Assembly: GCA_003486785.1 (NCBI GenBank)
Contig: DNFZ01000089.1
Coordinates: forward strand, 1 to 6,189
Direction of reading: 5' to 3'
Source of the DNA: Clostridiales bacterium
GTDB lineage: Bacteria; Bacillota; Clostridia; Christensenellales; CAG-138
Length of the DNA stretch: 6,189 nucleotides
Shown here in pieces: positions 5,858 to 6,189 of the stretch; within the stretch, counting starts at the first letter, position 1, and each line of letters opens with the position of its first letter. Below the pieces are notes generated by a model. That model ran no database searches. It saw nothing but the letters and a program-made list of their open reading frames with translations, and was not told the origin of the DNA. A program made the translations under genes and the position numbers.

Positions 5858-6189
5858 TTAAAGCCAGGCATCGTCCGGCGCTTCGATGGTCTCACCCTTC
5901 TCGGTCGACTCGCGCAGCAGATCCGGCCGGTTGAGCGCGGTCTTGCGTTTCGCTTGCTCCTGCCGCCAGGCCTGAATCTTCGCGTGGTGCCCGTTTAACA
6001 GTATCTCCGGCACGTCCATGCCACGAAAGCTTGCCGGACGGGTATATTGCGGATACTCCAACAGATCGTCGGAAAAAGACTCGTCCGCAGCGCTGTCCTC
6101 GCTGCCCAGCACGCCTGGAATCAAGCGGCTGACGCAGTCGATGAGCACCATCGCGGGCAGCTCGCCGCCTGTGAGCACATAGTCGCCAA
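5858..6189 (-). CDS. trmD: tRNA (guanine-37-N1)-methyltransferase, C-terminal part
   Basis: TrmD methylates N1 of G37 beside the anticodon of tRNAs using S-adenosylmethionine, which prevents +1 frameshifting. Only the last 109 codons are inside the window; by alignment with Haemophilus TrmD about 130 residues lie beyond the right edge. Visible family marks, counted from the first full codon, are GDYVLTGGELPAM at 1-13 (SAM-binding knot region), RLIPGVLG at 21-28, ESF at 36-38, LLEYPQYTRP at 42-51, VPEILLNGHHAKI at 59-71, WR at 74-75 and NRPDLL near the end. The residue 15 positions after Arg21, where Haemophilus TrmD has the proposed catalytic Asp169, is Glu36, with Asp35 before it. The frame ends with TAA, followed by a terminator. 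It is probably the last gene of an rpsP-rimM-trmD type operon that is out of view. Confidence 0.96.
   Translation of the reverse strand, partial: GDYVLTGGELPAMVLIDCVSRLIPGVLGSEDSAADESFSDDLLEYPQYTRPASFRGMDVPEILLNGHHAKIQAWRQEQAKRKTALNRPDLLRESTEKGETIEAPDDAWL

Noticed and set aside
1..6189. CRISPR array, insertion sequence, tRNA, rRNA or long direct repeats
   Set aside because: I found no regularly spaced repeats, no transposase-like frame with terminal inverted repeats, and no tRNA or rRNA signature on either strand.

Overview
This window reads as the chromosome of a GC-rich member of the Firmicutes, most likely class Clostridia. The evidence is the syntenic block trmD, rplS, rbgA (ylqF), rnhB, yraN. 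Strong AGGAG-type ribosome binding sites, an extended -10 promoter with a perfect TATAAT, and rho-independent terminators fit the same assignment. All seven recognised genes lie on the minus strand, so transcription runs from the right edge to the left edge. The first and last genes are cut by the window ends.

In transcription order the right side holds the last 109 codons of trmD (tRNA guanine-37 N1-methyltransferase), closed by a terminator. An EamA/DMT-family ten-helix transporter follows, and its ribosome binding site starts four bases after the terminator's T-run. The usual Firmicutes order places rplS directly after trmD, so the transporter looks like an insertion. Next comes a strong promoter, a leader of about 70 bases, rplS (ribosomal protein L19) and a second terminator. 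Then come rbgA (50S assembly GTPase), rnhB (ribonuclease HII) and yraN (UPF0102 nuclease-like protein). These last three genes are joined by two 4-base ATGA overlaps and should be translationally coupled. A third terminator ends the block.

The left 2.3 kb is one open frame of 775 codons that runs off the left edge. It starts at a GTG with its own Shine-Dalgarno and promoter. It encodes a secreted-then-membrane GT-C glycosyltransferase resembling the Gpi18-like mannosyltransferases, with an extracellular beta-sandwich-like N-terminal domain and a further extracellular domain near the visible end. It probably adds sugars at the outer face of the membrane and is unrelated in function to the translation block.

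I see no CRISPR array, insertion sequence, tRNA or rRNA, and no clearly new multi-gene system. The points worth a second look are regulatory. Terminators sit directly in front of the ribosome binding sites of the EamA gene and rbgA. A perfect hairpin separates the Shine-Dalgarno from the ATG of the EamA gene. A promoter overlaps the terminator behind yraN. The gene order also departs from the norm, with EamA inserted and lepB absent.
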